This document shows positions 8,924 through 17,503 of a stretch of 64,000 bases of DNA, one piece after another. The position numbers were made by a program, and so were the translations under genes. The notes under the pieces are model-generated. The model ran no database searches, had not been told where the DNA came from, and worked only from the letters and a program-made list of their open reading frames with translations. The stretch is from Blastococcus xanthinilyticus (GTDB lineage Bacteria > Actinomycetota > Actinomycetes > Mycobacteriales > Geodermatophilaceae): contig NZ_VNHW01000005.1 of NCBI RefSeq assembly GCF_008124835.1, positions 186,001-250,000 on the forward strand. Reading direction: 5' to 3'. The first letter of the stretch is position 1, and each line of letters starts with the position of its first letter.

Positions 8924-8943
8924 AGCCCCGTGGGAGCGGGGCT
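8924..8943 (-). promoter_or_regulatory. Leader hairpin before the Cys-rich small gene
   Basis: AGCCCCG and CGGGGCT form a perfect 7-bp stem with a 6-base loop, just upstream of the GGGGAGG ribosome site of the 8604-8906 gene. There is no T run on the transcript strand, so it is more likely a translational or attenuation element, or a transcript-stabilising stem, than a simple terminator. Confidence 0.4.
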
Positions 8944-9064
8944 TGCGGTCGGTTGCAGAAGAACGAGCTAGAAGAGGTTTCGGCACATCGTGGCCCGGGG
9001 TAAAGCACTTCGTCTCGTCTTCCGCCACCGACAGTAGTTTTGTCGATACGTTTCGTCCCCGGCA

Positions 9065-9100
9065 GTTTCCGCCAGGGTCTGCTGGCGGACTTGGCGGAAC
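9065..9100. repeat. Nested inverted repeat, possible tldE terminator
   Basis: CCGCCAG (9069-9075) and CTGGCGG (9082-9088) form a perfect 7-bp stem with a 6-base loop. A second TGGCGGAAC (9092-9100) can instead pair with GTTTCCGCCA (9065-9074), so two mutually exclusive stems exist. It lies 30-60 bases beyond the tldE stop in the transcribed direction, which suits a terminator; the alternative pairing would also suit an attenuator. The surrounding 8907-9128 stretch is less GC-rich than its neighbours and otherwise holds no gene I can support. Confidence 0.4.
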
Positions 9101-9128
9101 TACAACGCTGGGATTCGACTCGCCGCGC

Positions 9129-10517
9129 TCAGCTGGCCGGGCTCACGCTGCTCATGTTGAAGTCCGGCACCCGGAGCGCCGGCATCGCCGTCCGGGTGAA
9201 CCAGTCGTTCCACTCCCGCGGCAGGGTCCGCTCGGTGACCCCGGCCTGCACGGCCCGGGAGAGCAGGTCGACCGGCGACTCGTTGAACCGGAAGTTGTTC
9301 ACCGCCCCGGTCACCTCGCCGTTCTCGACCAGGAAGACGCCGTCGCGGGTGAGCCCGGTCAGCAGCAGGGTCTGCGGATCCACCTCGCGGATGTACCAGA
9401 GCGTGGTGAGCAGCAGGCCGCGATCGGTCGCCGCGACCATCTCCGCCTCCGTGGCCGTGGCGCCGGGGTGCTCGAGGACGAGGTTGTCGACGGCGGCCGT
9501 GGCCGGGGCGGTGGTCTTGAGCGCCCACGCCCGGGGGCGGATCAGGTTGGTCAGCACGCCGTCGGAGATCCAGTCGACCGCGGGGGTGGCCATGCCGTTG
9601 TCGAACACCGACGCCGACCCCGACGACGCGCCCACCACCTGGAAGGGAGCCGCCTCCAGCCCCGGGAAGGCGGGATCGCTGCGCAGCGTCAGCGGCAGGG
9701 TCGCCAGCCGGTCACCGATGCGGTTGCCCCCGCCGGTCCGGGCGAAGACGTTGCGGCCCTCGTCGGCGTCCCGGGCCTCCATCGTCCAGTAGAGGTAGAT
9801 CATCAGGTCGCTGACCGCCGAGGGCGGCAGGAGCGTCTCGTAGCGGCCGGCCGGCAGGTCGACCCGGCGCCGCGACCACGCCATCTTCCGCTCGACCTCG
9901 GCCGCCAGCGCCGCCACCGAGACGTCGGAGAAGTCGCGGGTGCCGGTGCCGGCCCAGACCGACCGCCCGAAGTCGGGGCTCTTGCCGTTGAGCTCCACCC
10001 GCCCGGTCGGCTGGTCGTGCCGCAGCCGCAGACCCGTGGAGCTGCCCAGGTACGTGCTGCGCATGGTGTGCTCGGCGAAGCCGAACAGCAGCTCGCCGCG
10101 GTCGCGCGCCTCGCCGAAGGCCTGGCCCAGCGCCGGGGCGAACTCGGTGAAGACCTCGATCGAGGTCTCCGCGGGATCGGCGTCCCAGTCGCCGGCGCCG
10201 GGGGGCGGGTCGGCGATCAGCGGCATCGCGTCCTCGGCCGGCCCGGCGTCGCGGGCCGCCTGCTCGCTGGCCGCCACCAGCGCGGCGACGTCCGGCGTCC
10301 CGGAGCGGCTGACGGTGCCGGCGGCCATGCCCGCTCCACCGTCGACGAAGGAGACGACCACCACCGAGCGCGAGCGCATCGCGCCGTTGGTGGTGAGGCT
10401 GTTGGACGCCCACCGCAGGTTCGCCTCGGAGCCCTCGACGACGACGGTGACCTGCCCGTCCGCCGTGGAGGCGGCCAGCGCCTGCTCGACGAGCTCTTGT
10501 GCGGTATAGCGCGTCAT
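9129..10517 (-). CDS. tldE: TldE/PmbA-family protein, partner of TldD
   Basis: 462 residues. TldD and TldE form a heterodimeric zinc protease chamber that degrades unfolded or modified peptides and, in E. coli, matures microcin B17 and processes CcdA. The TldE subunit lacks the HExxxH motif, as here, and supplies substrate-binding surface. Family features seen are GLRLRHDQPTGRVELNGK, YETLLPPSAVSDLMIYLYW and the C-terminal TGLTRDGVFLVENGEV with NNFRFNESP. The ATG overlaps the tldD stop as ATGA, so the two subunits are translationally coupled. A role in ribosomal-peptide turnover here is possible but not shown. Confidence 0.9.
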   Translation of the reverse strand: MTRYTAQELVEQALAASTADGQVTVVVEGSEANLRWASNSLTTNGAMRSRSVVVVSFVDGGAGMAAGTVSRSGTPDVAALVAASEQAARDAGPAEDAMPLIADPPPGAGDWDADPAETSIEVFTEFAPALGQAFGEARDRGELLFGFAEHTMRSTYLGSSTGLRLRHDQPTGRVELNGKSPDFGRSVWAGTGTRDFSDVSVAALAAEVERKMAWSRRRVDLPAGRYETLLPPSAVSDLMIYLYWTMEARDADEGRNVFARTGGGNRIGDRLATLPLTLRSDPAFPGLEAAPFQVVGASSGSASVFDNGMATPAVDWISDGVLTNLIRPRAWALKTTAPATAAVDNLVLEHPGATATEAEMVAATDRGLLLTTLWYIREVDPQTLLLTGLTRDGVFLVENGEVTGAVNNFRFNESPVDLLSRAVQAGVTERTLPREWNDWFTRTAMPALRVPDFNMSSVSPAS

Positions 10518-12025
10518 CGCCCGGCCTCCTCGACGGTGTTCAGGATCGCCACGCCCTCGAACAGCGCCGTCGGGCAGCCGTGGCTGACCGCGGCGGTCTG
10601 ACCCGGCTGGGCCTTGCCGCAGTTGAAGGCGCCGCCCAGGACGTAGGTCTGCGGCCCGCCGACGGCCGACATCGAGCCCCAGAAGTCCGTCGTCGTGGCC
10701 TGGTAGGCGACGTCGCGCAGCTGCCCGGCCAGCCGGCCGTTCTCGATCCGGTAGAAGCGCTGGCCGGTGAACTGGAAGTTGTAGCGCTGCATGTCGATCG
10801 ACCAGCTCTTGTCGCCGACGACGTAGATCCCGCGCTCGACGCCGCCGATGATCTCCTCCGTCGACGGGCCGTCGGGGGCCGGCTGCAGCGAGACGTTGGC
10901 CATCCGCTGCACCGGCACGTGCCCGGGTGAGTCGGCGTAGGCGCAGCCGTTGGAGCGGTCCATGCCCTGGCGCCGGGCCATGTTGCGGTCCACCTGGTAG
11001 CCCACGAGCACGCCGTCCCGCACGATGTCCCACTGCTGGCCGGCGACGCCCTCGTCGTCCCAGCCGACGGTCGACAGCCCGTGCTCGGCGGTGCGGTCAC
11101 CGGTCACGGTCATCAGGTCCGACCCGTAGCGCAGGCTGCCCAGCTGGTCGACGGTGGCGAACGACGTCCCGGCGTAGGCGGCCTCGTAGCCCAGCGCGCG
11201 GTCGAGCTCGGTGGCGTGCCCGATGGACTCGTGGATGGTCAGCCAGAGGTTCGACGGGTCGACGACGAGGTCGTACCGGCCGGCCTGCACCGACGGCGCC
11301 TTCGTCTTCTCCCGCAGCAGCTCGGGGATCTCGGCGAGCTCCCCGCGCCAGTCCCAGCCGGTGCCGGTGAGGTACTCCCAGCCGCGGCCGACCGGTGGCG
11401 CGAGGGTGCGCATGCTCTCGAAGGAGCCGGTGGCGCGGTCGACGGTGAGCGCGGTCAGCTCGGGGTGGACCCGCACCCGCTGCTGCCGGGTGCGGGTGCC
11501 CGCGGTGTCGGCGTAGTACTTCTGCTCCTTCACCAGCATGCAGGCGGCCTGCACGTGCTCGACGCCGTCGGCGGCGAGCAGCCGTTCCGACAGCTCGGTG
11601 AGCAGCGCCGACTTCTCCGCGTCCGGCACGGCGAACGGGTCGACGTCGTAGGCCGAGACCCAGGTCCCGTCGTAGGTCGGCTCGGGGGCGAGCTCCACCC
11701 GGTCGGAGTTCAGCGCGGCGGCCACCCGGGCCACCGCCACGGCCTCCTCGGCCAGGCGGACGGCCTCGGCGGCGGTGAGGACGACGCCCGCGGCGAAGCC
11801 CCAGGTGCCCTCGTGCACCACCCGGACGGCGAGGCCCAGGTCCTCCCCGTCGGTGAAGGCCTCGGGGCGCGCGTCCCGCAGGCTGATCACCTGGGTGCGG
11901 ATCCGCTCGACGCGCAGGTCGGCGTGCTCGCAGCCGAGGTCGACCGCCCGGGTCAGGGCGGCGTCGGTGAGCGCGGACAGCGGGAGGGCGAGGAAGCCCT
12001 CGTCGATCGTGCGGGGGGCTGGCAC
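10514..12025 (-). CDS. tldD: TldD-family zinc metallopeptidase, catalytic subunit
   Basis: 503 residues, first gene of the tldD-tldE pair. TIHESIGHATELD contains the HExxxH zinc motif of peptidase family U62/M103, with the third ligand expected in the C-terminal Cys region (AFNCGKAQPGQ followed by SHGCP). The N-terminal half (DLRVERIRTQVISLRD, GLAVRVVHEGTWGFAA) is the usual TldD/PmbA domain. GTG at 12025 is followed by a conserved N-terminal helix, and no nearer start fits the family length. Divergent from the metallo-beta-lactamase-fold gene, leaving about 60 bases for two promoters. Confidence 0.92.
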   Translation of the reverse strand: MPAPRTIDEGFLALPLSALTDAALTRAVDLGCEHADLRVERIRTQVISLRDARPEAFTDGEDLGLAVRVVHEGTWGFAAGVVLTAAEAVRLAEEAVAVARVAAALNSDRVELAPEPTYDGTWVSAYDVDPFAVPDAEKSALLTELSERLLAADGVEHVQAACMLVKEQKYYADTAGTRTRQQRVRVHPELTALTVDRATGSFESMRTLAPPVGRGWEYLTGTGWDWRGELAEIPELLREKTKAPSVQAGRYDLVVDPSNLWLTIHESIGHATELDRALGYEAAYAGTSFATVDQLGSLRYGSDLMTVTGDRTAEHGLSTVGWDDEGVAGQQWDIVRDGVLVGYQVDRNMARRQGMDRSNGCAYADSPGHVPVQRMANVSLQPAPDGPSTEEIIGGVERGIYVVGDKSWSIDMQRYNFQFTGQRFYRIENGRLAGQLRDVAYQATTTDFWGSMSAVGGPQTYVLGGAFNCGKAQPGQTAAVSHGCPTALFEGVAILNTVEEAGR

Positions 12026-12088
12026 GGGCCCTGTCTACCAGCGGGAGGGGCAGGGGTGAGCGGGCACGCCCCGGGTAATCGCCTGCGC

Positions 12089-12916
12089 ATGGTGGACCAG
12101 GACGAGCGGCGTGCGGACGACGTGACGATGACCTTCGGCGGCAACGCGACGATGCTGCTGCGGATCGGCGCGTTCACCCTGCTGACCGACCCGAACTTCC
12201 TGCACCGGGGCCAGCGCGCGCGCCTCGGGTACGGCCTGCGCAGCAAGCGGCTGACCGAGCCGGCGCTGCAGCCCACGCAGCTGCCCGAGCTCGACGGGAT
12301 CCTGCTGTCGCACATGCACGGCGACCACTGGGACCGCGTCGCCACCAGGGAGCTGGCCAAGGAGACGCCGGTCGTCACGACGCCGGAGGCGGCGACGTGC
12401 CTGGCCGACCGCGGGTTCACCGCCACCGCCGACCTCCGCCCCTGGCAGACCCACACGTTCACCCGGGGCACCGACACGCTGCGGATCACCTCGGTCCCCG
12501 GCGTCCACGGCCCCGGCCCGCTGGCGAAGCTCCTGCCGGCGGTGATGGGCAGCGTCGTCGAGCTGATCCGCGGCGGCGTGGCCGGACCGGACGTCGCATG
12601 GCGCGGCTACGTCAGCGGCGACACCCTCTTCCGGCCGTTCCTGGGCGAGGTGCTGGAGCGCTGCGGCCCGCTCGACGTCGTCATCCCGCACCTCGGCGGG
12701 ACGAAGGCCCTGGGGCTCACGGTGACCATGGACGGCCGGCAGGGCGCGGACCTGGTGGAGCTGCTGAAGCCGCCGGTCACCGTGCCGGTGCACTACGACG
12801 ACTACGACCGGTTCGCCTCGCCGCTCGGGGAGTTCGTCGCCGAGGTGGCCCGCCGGGAGCTGCCGGGCACGGTGCGCCCGGCCTACCGCGGGGAGACGAT
12901 CAGCCTGCGCGCGTGA
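12089..12916 (+). CDS. MBL-fold metal-dependent hydrolase (UlaG/YtnP-like)
   Basis: 275 residues from ATG 12089; a GTG at 12056 is an alternative. LSHMHGDHWD is the HxHxDH metal motif. VSGDTLF supplies the bridging Asp region, and PHLGGTKALGLTVTMD with VPVHYDDYDRF the C-terminal His ligand. TFGGNATMLLRIGAFTLLTD is the N-terminal beta strand pair typical of the UlaG-like/lactonase branch. Substrate unknown: lipid, lactone or phosphodiester substrates are all possible in this fold. Its 3' end overlaps the convergent flavoprotein gene by 17 bases. Confidence 0.85.
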   Translation: MVDQDERRADDVTMTFGGNATMLLRIGAFTLLTDPNFLHRGQRARLGYGLRSKRLTEPALQPTQLPELDGILLSHMHGDHWDRVATRELAKETPVVTTPEAATCLADRGFTATADLRPWQTHTFTRGTDTLRITSVPGVHGPGPLAKLLPAVMGSVVELIRGGVAGPDVAWRGYVSGDTLFRPFLGEVLERCGPLDVVIPHLGGTKALGLTVTMDGRQGADLVELLKPPVTVPVHYDDYDRFASPLGEFVAEVARRELPGTVRPAYRGETISLRA

Positions 12917-14000
12917 CCGCACCGTCGGCCCACAGGGCCGCCGCGATGCGGCGGGCGGTCCGCCGGGCGTCCCGGTCGACCCCGTCGATCAGCGAGCTGT
13001 TCACCCGCGTCTGCCACGGCAGGCCCATCCAGTGCAGCCCGGCGACGGGCGAGGCGCCGCGGACGTGCCGGGGCGCCCCGTCCCCGGTCAGCGCACCCGG
13101 GACGTCGATCCACCCCGTGTCGGGGGTGAAGCCGGTGCACCACAGGACCGTGCGCGGCGCGAGCTCCGTGCCGTCGGCGAGCCGCACCCGCGGCCCGTCG
13201 GCGGCCACCACCGGCGAGGCGATCAGCCGTACCTTGCCCGCCCGCACGGCGCGGTGCAGCTGCCGGCCGAACACCGCCTCGTGGCGCGCGTGCAGGAACC
13301 GGCCGACCGGCGTCGACGCGCCGGCGTTCAGCACGCCGGTGAGCAGGAGCCACCAGTAGGTGCTGACGCCCAGCACCCGCTCGGGCAGGAAGCGGGGGAC
13401 GACCGGCGACGCGACGGTGACCTCGTGCCGCCCGGCGAGCTCGAGCGCCAGCTGGGCCGCCGAGTTGCCCCCACCCACGACCAGCACCGGCCCGTCGGGC
13501 AGGTCGTCGGGCCGCCGGTAGGACGACGAGTGCAGCTGGTGCACGGCCCCGTCGAGGTCGCCCGCGGCCGCGGGCACCCGCGGCCGCCGGTAGGCCCCCG
13601 TCGCCAGCACCACGTGCCGGGCGCGGACGGAGCCGTCCGGCAGGTGCGCGGTGAACCCCCCGCCGGCGACCGAGAGCCGCCGGACCGGCGCGGAGGTGCG
13701 CACGCGCAGCCGCCGGCGGTCCGCGTAGGCCGCCAGGTAGCCGGCCATCTCCAGCCGGGAGGGCGTCGGCGAGGATCCTGCCGGGAACGGCATGCCGGGC
13801 AGCGAGCTGAACCGGCGCGGGGTGAACAGCTGCAGGCTGTCCCAGCGGTCGCGCCACACCTGGCCGATCGCGTCGGCGGCCTCGACCACGAGCACGTCGG
13901 CCACGCCCGCGCGGGCCAGGTGGTGCGCCGTCCCCAGCCCGGCCTGCCCGGCGCCGACCACGAGGACGTCGACCTCCTGCTGCCCGCTCACCTGCGCCAT
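12900..14000 (-). CDS. FAD-dependent NAD(P)-binding monooxygenase-like flavoprotein (CzcO/YUCCA type)
   Basis: 366 residues. VDVLVVGAGQAGLGTAHHLAR is the FAD GxGxxG site, and GPVLVVGGGNSAAQLALEL the NAD(P)H GxGxxG site around residue 170. VVLATGAYRRP and VLWCTGFTPDTGWID are the two ATG-like motifs of class B flavin monooxygenases. The full FxGxxxHxxx(Y/K) fingerprint is replaced by LDGAVHQLHSSSYRRP, which is close. Such enzymes oxygenate ketones, amines or sulfides. ATG at 14000; it is convergent with the MBL-fold gene and divergent from the disulfide reductase. Confidence 0.85.
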   Translation of the reverse strand: MAQVSGQQEVDVLVVGAGQAGLGTAHHLARAGVADVLVVEAADAIGQVWRDRWDSLQLFTPRRFSSLPGMPFPAGSSPTPSRLEMAGYLAAYADRRRLRVRTSAPVRRLSVAGGGFTAHLPDGSVRARHVVLATGAYRRPRVPAAAGDLDGAVHQLHSSSYRRPDDLPDGPVLVVGGGNSAAQLALELAGRHEVTVASPVVPRFLPERVLGVSTYWWLLLTGVLNAGASTPVGRFLHARHEAVFGRQLHRAVRAGKVRLIASPVVAADGPRVRLADGTELAPRTVLWCTGFTPDTGWIDVPGALTGDGAPRHVRGASPVAGLHWMGLPWQTRVNSSLIDGVDRDARRTARRIAAALWADGAVTRAG

Positions 14001-14026
14001 CCTCCCCGGCTCACTAGCGTGGTGCC

Positions 14027-15466
14027 GTGCCCTTCCCCCGCCCCGAGACCGTGGACCTCCTCGTCATCGGTGGCGGCACCGCCGGGCTGGTCGGGGCGCA
14101 CACCGCCGCTGCCCTCGGGGCGCGGACGGTGCTGGTCGAGCGGGAGCGGACCGGCGGTGACTGCCTGTGGACCGGCTGCGTGCCCTCCAAGGCGGTGCTG
14201 GCCGCCGCCACCGCCGCCGCCGACGCCCGCGGGGCCAGCCGGCTGGGGGTGGACACCGGCGAGGTCACCGTCGACTTCGCCCGCGTGCGCGCCCACGTCG
14301 CGGCCGCCATCGCCGCCGTCGAGCCGCAGGACTCCCCCGCGTCGCTCGCCGAGGCCGGCGTCCGCGTCGAGGCCGGCAGCGCCGTCCTCACCGGTCCGGA
14401 CACCGCGCTCGTCGCCGGGCGGCCGGTCCGCTTCCGGGCGGCGCTGCTGGCCACCGGCGCCGCTCCGCTGGTCCCGCCGATCGACGGCATCGACGCCGTC
14501 GAGGTGCTCACCAGCGAGACGGTGTGGGACCTCGAGGAGCTGCCCGGCCGACTGGTGGTGCTGGGCGGCGGCCCGATCGGCTGCGAGCTGGGTCAGGCCT
14601 TCGCCCGGCTCGGCGCGGAGGTGACCGTCGTCGACGGCTCGGACCGGGTGCTCGGCCCCGAGGACGCCGACGCCGCGGCGCTGGTGGACCGCGCCCTGCG
14701 GCGCGACGGCGTCCGGCTCCGGCTCGGCACCGAGGGCACCCGCGTGGAGCCCGGCCTGCTGCACCTCGACGACGGCGGCACGGTGCCGTTCGACCGGCTG
14801 CTGGTCGCCGTCGGCCGCCGGCCGCGCAGCACCGACCTCGGCCTGGACGCCGCCGGCGTGGAGCTGGACGAGCACGGCGCCGTCGCGGTCGACGAGGCGC
14901 TGCGCACCAGCAACCCGCGGATCTGGGCGGCCGGTGACGTCACCGGCAAGCCGTACTTCACCCACGTCGCCGGGATGCACGGCAGCACCGCCGCGAGCAA
15001 CGCCGTCCTCGGGCTGCGCAGGACCGTGGACCCCGTCGTCCCCCGCGTCACCTACACCTCCCCCGAGGTGGCCTCGGTGGGCGTGAGCCCGGCCGAGGCG
15101 CGCGAGCGCGGCCTCACGGTCCGCCGCGTCGACCACGGGACGGTCGACCGGGCGGTCGCCGAGGGTGTGACGGAGGGGTTCACCTCACTGGTCCTCGACC
15201 GCCGACGGCGGATCGTCGGGGGCGTCGTCGTCGGCCCGCGCGCCGGCGAGACGCTGGGCGAGCTGACGCTGGCCGTGCGGAAGGGGCTGACCACCACCGA
15301 CCTGGCCGGCACCACGCACGCCTACCCGACCTACAACGACGCGCTGGTCGACGCGGCGGTCGGCGACGTCCGCGCCCGGCTGGCCAACCCGCTGGTCCGC
15401 GCGGCGCTGCGGGCGTTCGTCGCCGTCCGCGGGCGCCTGCGCGACGCTCAGCGCAGCGAGCGGTAA
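14027..15466 (+). CDS. FAD-dependent pyridine nucleotide-disulfide oxidoreductase (mercuric-reductase-like)
   Basis: 479 residues, usual family length. DLLVIGGGTAGLVGA binds FAD; GGDCLWTGCVPSKA is the redox-active CxxxxC disulfide; LVVLGGGPIGCELGQAFARL binds NAD(P)H; IWAAGDVTGKPYFTHVA is the second FAD motif; and THAYPTYNDAL is the C-terminal dimer interface with a catalytic His/Tyr arrangement. No N-terminal HMA domain and no C-terminal vicinal Cys pair is present, so mercury reduction is not supported. Proteins of this subgroup often sit beside TVP38 or YnjF-type membrane proteins, and here the convergent neighbour is a CDP-alcohol phosphatidyltransferase, overlapped by 19 bases. Confidence 0.88.
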   Translation: MPFPRPETVDLLVIGGGTAGLVGAHTAAALGARTVLVERERTGGDCLWTGCVPSKAVLAAATAAADARGASRLGVDTGEVTVDFARVRAHVAAAIAAVEPQDSPASLAEAGVRVEAGSAVLTGPDTALVAGRPVRFRAALLATGAAPLVPPIDGIDAVEVLTSETVWDLEELPGRLVVLGGGPIGCELGQAFARLGAEVTVVDGSDRVLGPEDADAAALVDRALRRDGVRLRLGTEGTRVEPGLLHLDDGGTVPFDRLLVAVGRRPRSTDLGLDAAGVELDEHGAVAVDEALRTSNPRIWAAGDVTGKPYFTHVAGMHGSTAASNAVLGLRRTVDPVVPRVTYTSPEVASVGVSPAEARERGLTVRRVDHGTVDRAVAEGVTEGFTSLVLDRRRRIVGGVVVGPRAGETLGELTLAVRKGLTTTDLAGTTHAYPTYNDALVDAAVGDVRARLANPLVRAALRAFVAVRGRLRDAQRSER

Positions 15467-16074
15467 CCGATCAGCATCCGGTGGCCGGCCGACAGCGCGA
15501 CCACCACCGCCCAGACCCACGCCACCTGCCAGGCGACCGCGGGCAGCAGCAGCCAGATCGCGTGCACGGCGATCGTCTCGGTGCCCTCGGCCAACCCACC
15601 CAGGAACGACAGCGACCGGCCGTCGTCGAGCTGCCGGCCGGCCCGCTCGGCGATCGAGGAGAAGGCCAGGAACGCCGTCCCGTTGACGTAGTAGGCCAGC
15701 AGGACGACGGCGAAGGGCTCCCACGGGGCGTCGAAGCCGCGGGTGGTCCCGATCGCCACGCCCAGCACCGTGCTGCCGTACACGAGGAAGTCGGCGGTGA
15801 TGTCGAAGAACCCGCCGCTGCCGGCGTCACCGGCCGCGCCGGCGGTCCGGCGACGCCGGGCGAGCGGCCCGTCGAGCCCGTCGGCCAGCCGCGACACCAG
15901 CCACAGCACCAGCGCCGGCGCCCACTGCTGGACGGCGGCGGCCGCCGCGCTGCCCAGCCCGAGCGCCAGCCCGAGGGCGGTGAGCCGGTCGGGGCTCAGC
16001 CAGGGCCGGTCGAGGGCGCCCGCGACGCGCGCCAGGGGGGCGTCCAGCACCCGCCGGGCCACCGGGTCGAGCAC
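15448..16074 (-). CDS. CDP-alcohol phosphatidyltransferase family protein (YnjF-like)
   Basis: 208-residue membrane enzyme with the family signature spread over SRLADGLDGPLARRR and FFDITADFLVYG, matching D-x2-D-G-x2-A-R-x(n)-G-x3-D-x3-D. Five to six hydrophobic segments are visible. Family members transfer a phosphoalcohol from a CDP-linked donor to a second alcohol at the membrane. GTG at 16074 gives a short N-terminus before RPWLSPDRLTALGL; the upstream in-frame text is low quality. It is divergent from a YnjB-like transporter lipoprotein, reproducing the ynjBCD-ynjF association of E. coli. Confidence 0.87.
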   Translation of the reverse strand: MLDPVARRVLDAPLARVAGALDRPWLSPDRLTALGLALGLGSAAAAAVQQWAPALVLWLVSRLADGLDGPLARRRRTAGAAGDAGSGGFFDITADFLVYGSTVLGVAIGTTRGFDAPWEPFAVVLLAYYVNGTAFLAFSSIAERAGRQLDDGRSLSFLGGLAEGTETIAVHAIWLLLPAVAWQVAWVWAVVVALSAGHRMLIGYRSLR

Positions 16075-16157
16075 AGCGCACCTCCGGGGCCGGCCGCCGG
16101 CGTGGCGGGGCGGGATCGGGTCGGGCACGATCCTGTCGCACCGCTTCGCCGGTGCGC

Positions 16158-16169
16158 GCATCCGGATGC
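16158..16169. promoter_or_regulatory. 12-bp palindrome in the divergent transporter/phosphatidyltransferase promoter
   Basis: GCATCCGGATGC is a perfect palindrome about 80 bases upstream of both divergent starts (16074 and 16242). Its position suits an operator acting on both genes. No regulator gene is adjacent. The rest of the 167-base interval was checked for a TPP riboswitch without finding one. Confidence 0.35.
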
Positions 16170-16241
16170 CGGGTGGGGCACGAACACGCTCGGGGCGCGG
16201 ATGCGCGCCCGCCTGCCGCAGCCCGAGGAGACTCCGAGCCC

Positions 16242-17492
16242 ATGCCCCACCCCCGCTCCGTGCGCCGCCGTGCCCGCGCGACCGCGCTCGGCGCCGGCGC
16301 GCTGCTGCTCGCGCTCGCCGGCTGCTCGGCACCCGCGAGCGAGCCGGCGACCGCCGAGGCCCGCGACTGGGACGACGTCCTCGCCGACGCCGAGGGGCAG
16401 ACCGTGCGGCTGTGGATGTACGGCGGCGACGACCAGGGGAACGCCTACGTCGACGACGTGCTCGCCCCGGCGGCCGCCGAGCTGGGCGTGACCCTGGAGC
16501 GGGTGCCGATCCCCGACACCGGGGACGCGGTGAACCGCGTGCTCTCCGAGCGGCAGGCCGACGTCACCGACGGCGAGGTGGACCTCGTCTGGATCAACGG
16601 GGAGAACTTCGCCACCGGCCAGCAGGCCGGCGCCTGGCTGTGCGGCTGGACGTCGATGCTGCCCAACATGGCCTACGTCGATACCGACGACCCGCTGCTC
16701 ACCTCCGACTTCGGCCTGGACGTCGACGGCTGCGAGGCGCCGTGGCACAAGGCGCAGTTCGCGCTGGTCTACGACTCGGCGCGGGTCGAGGACCCGCCGG
16801 GCAGCGTCGCGGAGCTGCTCACCTGGATCGAGGAGCACCCGGGGCGCTTCAGCTACCCGGCCCCGCCGGACTTCACCGGCTCGGTGTTCGTGCGCCAGGT
16901 GCTGTACGAGCTCGCCGGCGGGGTCGAGGAGGTGCCGCTGCAGTTCTCGCAGGCGGCCTACGAGGAGCTGGCCCCGGAGCTGTTCACCCGGCTCGAGCAG
17001 CTCGAGCCTTCGCTGTGGCGGGAGGGGACGAGCTATCCGCAGGACCTGGGCGCCCTCGACGAGCTGTACGCCGACGGCCAGGTCGACTTCACCATGACCT
17101 ACGGCCCGGCCACGCTGCCCGACCTCGTCGCCGACGGCGTCTTCCCCACGACCACCCGGGTGCTGCTGGTGGAGGACGGCACGATCGGCAACGCCTCCTT
17201 CCTCGCCATCCCCTCCACGTCCGGCAGCCGGGCCGGGGCGATGGTGGTGGCCGACCTGGCGCTCTCGCCGGAGCAGCAGTTCCAGAAGGCCCGGCCGGAG
17301 GTATGGGGCCAGTACACCGTCCTCGACCCCGACCGGCTGCCCGCCGAGTTCCGGGCGCGGTTCGCGGAGCTGCCGCAGTCGGAGGTGCTCCCGCCCTACG
17401 CCGAGCTCAGCGCGGGGGCCGACCCGGAGCTGGCGGCCGAGTGGGTCACCGCGCTGGACGAGGGCTGGCGCCGGCAGATCGCCGCCGGCTGA
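16242..17492 (+). CDS. YnjB-like ABC transporter substrate-binding lipoprotein
   Basis: 416 residues with an Arg-rich signal peptide and lipobox LALAGC, so it is anchored to the outer face of the membrane. VDLVWINGENFATGQQAG and LPNMAYVDTDDP are characteristic of the E. coli YnjB branch of the polyamine/iron/thiamine-type binding proteins. GTSYPQDLGALDELYADG and FTMTYGPATLPDLV continue the fold. ATG at 16242 lies 12 bases after GAGGAG. The substrate is not established for this branch. Two permeases and an ATPase follow in one operon with overlapping starts. Confidence 0.87.
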   Translation: MPHPRSVRRRARATALGAGALLLALAGCSAPASEPATAEARDWDDVLADAEGQTVRLWMYGGDDQGNAYVDDVLAPAAAELGVTLERVPIPDTGDAVNRVLSERQADVTDGEVDLVWINGENFATGQQAGAWLCGWTSMLPNMAYVDTDDPLLTSDFGLDVDGCEAPWHKAQFALVYDSARVEDPPGSVAELLTWIEEHPGRFSYPAPPDFTGSVFVRQVLYELAGGVEEVPLQFSQAAYEELAPELFTRLEQLEPSLWREGTSYPQDLGALDELYADGQVDFTMTYGPATLPDLVADGVFPTTTRVLLVEDGTIGNASFLAIPSTSGSRAGAMVVADLALSPEQQFQKARPEVWGQYTVLDPDRLPAEFRARFAELPQSEVLPPYAELSAGADPELAAEWVTALDEGWRRQIAAG

Positions 17493-17503
17493 GCGGCCGC
17501 CGC

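Noticed and set aside
14027-15466. Mercury resistance (merA)
   Set aside because: Lacks the HMA domain and the C-terminal vicinal Cys pair, and no merR, merT or merP is present.
16075-16241. TPP riboswitch before the YnjB-like transporter
   Set aside because: Looked for CTGAGA and ACCTGAT-type elements; none found.
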